A stretch of DNA of 12,358 nucleotides, taken from NCBI GenBank assembly GCA_027579435.1, contig JANBPK010001748.1, positions 1 to 12,358 of the forward strand, in the 5' to 3' direction. The DNA is from Candolleomyces eurysporus. Lineage: Eukaryota > Basidiomycota > Agaricomycetes > Agaricales > Psathyrellaceae. The position numbers and the translations under genes were made by a program. The notes below the pieces were generated by a model, which saw nothing but the letters and a program-made list of their open reading frames with translations, did not search any database and was not told the DNA's origin. This document shows positions 8,747 through 12,358 of this stretch, one piece after another (positions within the stretch are counted from its first letter, which is position 1; every line of letters begins with the position of its first letter).

Positions 8747-9678
8747 TTATCTATGTCGATTCGTGAACTTTACGAATAGATTTGCAAATTTGAGAGAGTG
8801 TCTACGCAGACGGCGTATCACCGGGATAGAGGTGTCTTCTTCTACCTCTTCTCTGGCGGCGTCAACTTCCTGCATCTCCACATCCTCGTCCTTCTCGATG
8901 GTTTCCCCTTCCTCCTTCTGTTCCCCCTCGGAGACAGTTTCCTTTGATTTTGGAGTGGCATGACGTTTGCCCTTTGACTTTGTACCTTCACCTTGAGAAG
9001 CAGCGCGAGTCTTGGGCTTTTCCTTGACTTCTGGGGCAGCGACTTCTTTGGTAGAGCGGGTCTTTGCTTTCTGAGCATTTTCTTTGGTTTTCGCAGAGGA
9101 CTTAGAGGTCGACGCTTCGCCCAAAGCCTCGGATGGCTTGGCTGGAGCAGCCTGAGACTTGGAAGTCTTCTCTTTGTCCCTTCCCTCCTTCCACTCCTTC
9201 ACAGATTTCTTGCTGGAGGAAGTTGGGACGGCGTGATCCTTAGTCATCGGGACTGGGGTGTCGTGAACACGGGTTAAGGCGGCGACACCTGGGGAAGGGG
9301 GACGACAGAAATCGCGAAGGTGGCGGTGCTTGTGCCGCTCCATCTGCTCGCGCAGTTTGTTGATACAAACGGCAGTTGCCTGACAGACTAGCAAATGAGC
9401 ACAGAGCTCTGCATCCTGACGCGCGAGTGTGGGCTTGAGCGTGGCAAGTTGGAAGAAAGTATCCATATCGTCCGACCAAAAGATGTTGCCGTCTGAATGT
9501 TGGAGGACACGAATGGCTTCCTGGACTACCACACTTTTGCTGGGATCGGAGCCTAGGTAGAACCAAATTGGAAAGGTTCTAAGGCGACGAAATATGAAGC
9601 CATACCTTCTGTAGCAGTGTGACCAAAGCAGCTGCTGTGTCCGATTGCGGGACTCCAAGTACTGGCCTGAAGCGGCAT
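8747..9678 (-). CDS. Retroelement-associated (gag-like?) protein, charged tail
   Basis: This is a two-exon gene: exon 1 is 9678-9606 and exon 2 is 9552-8747, with a 53-base intron (GTATGG...CTACCTAG). The join gives 292 residues ending at TAA. The ATG at 9678 (MPLQASTW) is the first in-frame ATG of the spliced frame; the unspliced frame has no ATG near its beginning, which favours splicing. Residues 25-112 look globular and helical (AIRVLQHSDGNIFWSDDMDT, and an AELCAHLLVCQATAV helix ending in the basic REQMERHKHRHLRD). Residues 135-230 are rich in K, S, A and E, 232-266 are strongly acidic, and 267-292 are basic (RRLRRHS). I see no zinc knuckle, protease or polymerase. It starts 76 bases outside an LTR-like inverted-repeat arm, which suggests the first gene of a retroelement, with a gag-like role inferred only from position and charge. 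Alternatively it is a host nuclear protein that happens to lie beside the repeat. Confidence 0.6.
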
Positions 9679-9753
9679 GGTAGGGGTCAGATCTGTAGTT
9701 TGGGGGACACAACTGGAGAAGACATTGAAGAGATCAAGTATGGCGAGACTACT

Positions 9754-10640
9754 AACACACAAACTAACACCTAACACCAACTCCAAGTTGAGCTGTGCAA
9801 GGTAAGTATTATGTATAAACCTTTGGTAGTCGTGCCGCACTGAAATCGGGGGTGCAAGTATGGGGGGTAGTGTAGAGTATTAAGAATTTACAAGTTCTCT
9901 CTCTTGTGCACACTAGTTCCATGTAATCAAGGAGTACTTGATAATCACACAGTTAACCCTAACATTACTTCTTTATAGCTTTGATCTTTCTTTTACTTAG
10001 TATCACACCGCACAAGATAAAAGTCACAATTCCAGTTGATTGCACACGCAAAGTAAACACAAATAAAACAGCAGTAATTCTCTAGGGAAAAACTATGCTA
10101 AGAGAGTCCAATATATATACTATCTGGAGCCGTGGGATCACCGGAGCATGGTAAATAGGTGTACACAAGATTTATAAATAAAAAGAGTCCAGGCCCCAGC
10201 TAGAGAGAGAGATAAAGAGATAAAAAGAGGGTATTGGATATGCCAAGGTGCCGCCGCGCCACTCCTGCACTCGCGCCGTGACTATTAATAGATTCTGGTT
10301 GCCTTTTCTAGTATGCCGAGCGATATGCCGAAGTTGATCGAGGGTGGTCGGTCTACGGTTATTCTGACCACCACCTTGGTGAACCTTTGCTCAAGCTGCA
10401 TGAGGAGGAGTCAGACCTCTGTCAATTGAATAGATTTATCTTGGCAAGTTCCTTGTGACTGCCCTCCGGGTTATCTCTTTCCGTGAACGACTTTCCTTTC
10501 AGAGTACTTTCAAGCTCCTTTCTCGTGCCACGCCAGCCATCATGCCGTCTGATGTGCCGAAACCTTGCCACACATCTCTTTGTGTGCTTAGGGACTCGCC
10601 CTACTGCTCTAGCACTGAATATACCCGATTAATGTGAGGC
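9754..10640 (-). repeat. Left arm of large inverted repeat (LTR-like)
   Basis: This 887-base arm is the reverse complement of 11011-11896, at roughly nine-tenths identity by eye and with few gaps. Read outward (minus strand) it carries TATA-like sites (TTTATAAAT near 10171-10180 and TATATATA near 10112-10120), a CT-rich tract near 10200-10230, and then a leader running to the minus-strand gene at 9678. This layout fits an LTR plus leader of a retroelement. No clear TG...CA ends, primer-binding site or target duplication was found. Confidence 0.85.
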
Positions 10641-11010
10641 CGCTGATACGACCGTGTTCGCTTTTTCGCGAATAAATACCCATCTCTATTGAATATCATT
10701 CGCAATTCAATTCACGGTCATGTCTACTTAATCTCTATCTTACAAAACCCTTCCAGTCTTAAGATAACTCGCGTGGTGCGAAGGATAATTAAAGAGTACA
10801 CTACTCTTGGGTTCACAAGAGTTGGAGTCTACTCGAGGACTGCTGACTTAGAGGCGCGCCCGCCATATACCCGAGATTAGGGTTTAGTAAGCTAGCCGGT
10901 TGGCGCCGTCTCAGATCAAACGGCCCACCCTGTAGCTGAAAGGCTCAGTTTCACTATTAAAGCAATAGAGGTGGTTTCCTAGGCACTAAAGGTACCTACC
11001 CTCTCGCGCA
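10641..11010. other. Spacer between the inverted-repeat arms
   Basis: This 370-base segment is unrelated to the arms. It has no open frame of note beyond a short one at 10689-10880 and no visible symmetry. It may be the target DNA between two oppositely inserted elements, or unmatched inner ends of them. Confidence 0.6.
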
Positions 11011-11896
11011 GCCTCACATTAATTGAGTATATTCAGTGCTAGAGCAGTAGGGCAAGTCCCTAAGCATACAAAGAGATGCGCGGTGAGGTTTTGGCACATC
11101 AGACGGCATGATGGCTGGCGCAGCATGAGAAAGGAGCCCAAAAGTACTCTGAAAGGAAAGTCGTTCACGGACAGAGATAACCCAGAGGGCGGTCACAAGG
11201 GACTTGCCAAGATAAACTATTCAATTGATGGAGGTTCGACTCCTCCTCACATGGCTCGAGCAAAGGTTCACCAAGGCGGTGTCAGAATAACCATAGACCG
11301 ACCACCCTCAATCAACTTCGGCATCCCACTCGGCATACTAGAAAAGGCAACAAGAATCTATGAATAGTCACGGCATGAGCGCAGGAGTGGCGCAGCGGCA
11401 CCTTGGCATATCCAATACCCTCTGTTTATCTCTTTATCTCTCTCTCTAGCTGGGGCCTGGACTCTCTTTATTTATAAATCTCGTGTACACCTATTTACCA
11501 TGCTCCAGTGATCGTGCGGTTTCAGATAGTATATATATTGGACTCTCTTAGCATAGTTTTTCCCTAGAGAATTACTGCTGTTTTATTTGTGTTTACCTTG
11601 CGTTTGCAATCAACTGGATTTGTGACTTTTATCTTGCGTGGCGTGATACTAAGTTAAAGGAAAGATCAAAGCTATAAAGAAGTAATGTTAGGGTTAACTG
11701 TGTGATTATCAAGTACTCCTCAATTACATAGAACTAGTGTGCACAAGAGAGAGAACTTGTAAATTCTTAATACTCTACACTACCCCCCATACTTGCACCC
11801 CCGATTTCAGTGCGGCACGACTACCAAAGGTTTATACATAATACTTACCTCGCACGGCTTGACTTGGAGTTGGTGTTTGGTGTTAGTTGGTGTGTT
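11011..11896 (+). repeat. Right arm of large inverted repeat (LTR-like)
   Basis: This is the partner of 9754-10640, reading outward on the plus strand. It retains the same TATA-like sites (TTTATAAAT near 11471, TATATATA near 11530) and the leader up to GTGTGTT at 11890-11896. Similarity to the left copy stops there, before the point where the gag-like start codon would lie, so this copy has lost or never had its coding part in this window. Confidence 0.85.
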
Positions 11897-11928
11897 CGAG
11901 TACTTGTCACTGACCCCCCAGTAGGGTA

Positions 11929-11959
11929 CTGACTCTATACTGAAGTAGTATAGAGTCAG
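11929..11959. repeat. Perfect 13-base hairpin
   Basis: CTGACTCTATACT at 11929-11941 pairs perfectly with AGTATAGAGTCAG at 11947-11959 around the five-base loop GAAGT. Confidence 0.9.
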
Positions 11960-11979
11960 CACAGAGTTTGGATACNAAT

Positions 11980-11998
11980 AGTACTGAGTCAGTATTGA
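11980..11998. repeat. 19-base direct repeat, copy 1
   Basis: AGTACTGAGTCAGTATTGA here is identical to 12141-12159. The sequence near 12061-12079 is close to its reverse complement. Confidence 0.9.
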
Positions 11999-12110
11999 AG
12001 CAAATTTTCAAAAATGAAGAGAAGTGCATTTTAGAGTGAAAAAACAAGATTTGATCAAAATCAAGTACTGACTCTGTACAGGCTCTATACTATCTCAAGT
12101 AGTCAGTACC

Positions 12111-12126
12111 AACTCTGTACAGAGTT
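12111..12126. repeat. 16-base perfect palindrome
   Basis: AACTCTGTACAGAGTT is fully self-complementary. Half of it (ACAGAGTT) recurs at about 11961-11968. Confidence 0.9.
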
Positions 12127-12140
12127 TGATGTGAAAAATC

Positions 12141-12159
12141 AGTACTGAGTCAGTATTGA
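12141..12159. repeat. 19-base direct repeat, copy 2
   Basis: This is identical to 11980-11998. It is followed at once by a further partial unit GAGTCAGTAT (12158-12167), so the core is partly tandem here. Confidence 0.9.
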
Positions 12160-12358
12160 GTCAGTATCATCTTTGAATGAATAATATATATGATGTAGAT
12201 TAAGATGCTTATTGCATATACAAAATTGAACAGAATGGTCTAGATNATCATNNGCCNAGACNATTTAATGTGTCTCTTCTTCAATCATACGAGAAACAAT
12301 CGGTCAAAACGGCTCATTTGTACTATTCTACTAATTCGACTCATCGTCACTGTCACGA

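Larger units (their letters stand above)
11897..12358. repeat. Palindrome-rich repeat block
   Basis: This AT-rich block begins where the right arm ends. Variants of a core resembling TACTGACTCTRTAC occur in both orientations between about 11926 and 12167. They include a 13-base perfect hairpin, an exact 19-base direct repeat and a 16-base perfect palindrome, listed separately. Such dense inverted and direct subrepeats are common near the ends of DNA transposons or MITEs, but no full element with matching ends can be delimited inside the window. After about 12180 the sequence is AT-rich with ambiguous bases and nothing recognisable. Confidence 0.55.

Noticed and set aside
8763..9277. Plus-strand open frames rich in S, T, F and R (8763-8963 and 8993-9277)
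   Set aside because: They are antisense to the lysine/glutamate-rich tail of the minus-strand gene, and their composition is the mirror of those codons.
10455..10637. A 60-codon open frame (plus strand) with a counterpart at 11014-11196 (minus strand) inside the two arms
   Set aside because: The frames begin at GTG, and 11 of 60 residues differ from only 18 base changes, most of them CpG-type transitions without regard to codon position. The open frame is a by-product of arm identity and shows no protein-level constraint.
11685..11770. TGTTAG...CTACA as the ends of a very short LTR inside the arm
   Set aside because: The unit would be under 100 bases, has no direct partner nearby, and lies within the much longer conserved arm.

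Overview
The window looks like a piece of a basidiomycete (mushroom-forming fungus) chromosome. The main gene has eleven short exons separated by introns of 47-66 bases with fungal GT...AG ends and CTRAY-like branch sites. Its product belongs to the secreted aryl-alcohol-oxidase-like GMC flavoenzymes that are abundant in wood- and litter-decaying Agaricomycetes. Much of the rest is decayed or repetitive DNA, and several ambiguous bases (n) fall in it.

Layout. Positions 1-1784 hold no gene I can defend. At 1969-2559 there are two short stretches that read like decaying protein-coding DNA; the second weakly resembles the C-terminal part of a fungal CACTA/Tnp2-type transposase. A 5'-truncated, broken copy of the GMC gene follows at 2796-3556. 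The intact GMC gene lies at 4146-6441 on the same strand, with a TATA box 50 bases before its ATG; it encodes a 577-residue secreted enzyme with both catalytic histidines. Exons 8-11 of the intact gene and the broken copy correspond one to one, and three of the four have identical lengths. This confirms the gene model and shows a partial tandem duplication.

Positions 6442-8746 contain no intact gene, but hold a diverged ungapped repeat pair (6720-6823 and 7277-7380) that reads as related peptides on the minus strand, an AC-rich microsatellite, and a small direct repeat. A two-exon minus-strand gene (9678-8747) encodes a 292-residue protein with a lysine-rich, then acidic, then basic tail. It begins 76 bases outside one arm of a large inverted repeat (9754-10640 and 11011-11896, 370-base spacer). 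The two arms look like the LTR-and-leader ends of two retroelement copies lying head to head. The left one leads into the minus-strand gene; the right one is cut off before any gene and is followed by a palindrome-rich block (11897-12358).

Functionally, only the intact GMC gene has a clear cellular role: extracellular alcohol oxidation that would supply hydrogen peroxide to lignocellulose breakdown. The other elements record duplication, transposon insertion, and mutation in CpG contexts. The differences between the inverted-repeat arms are almost all transitions at CpG-derived sites, and the premature stop in the GMC pseudogene is also a CpG-to-TpG change.
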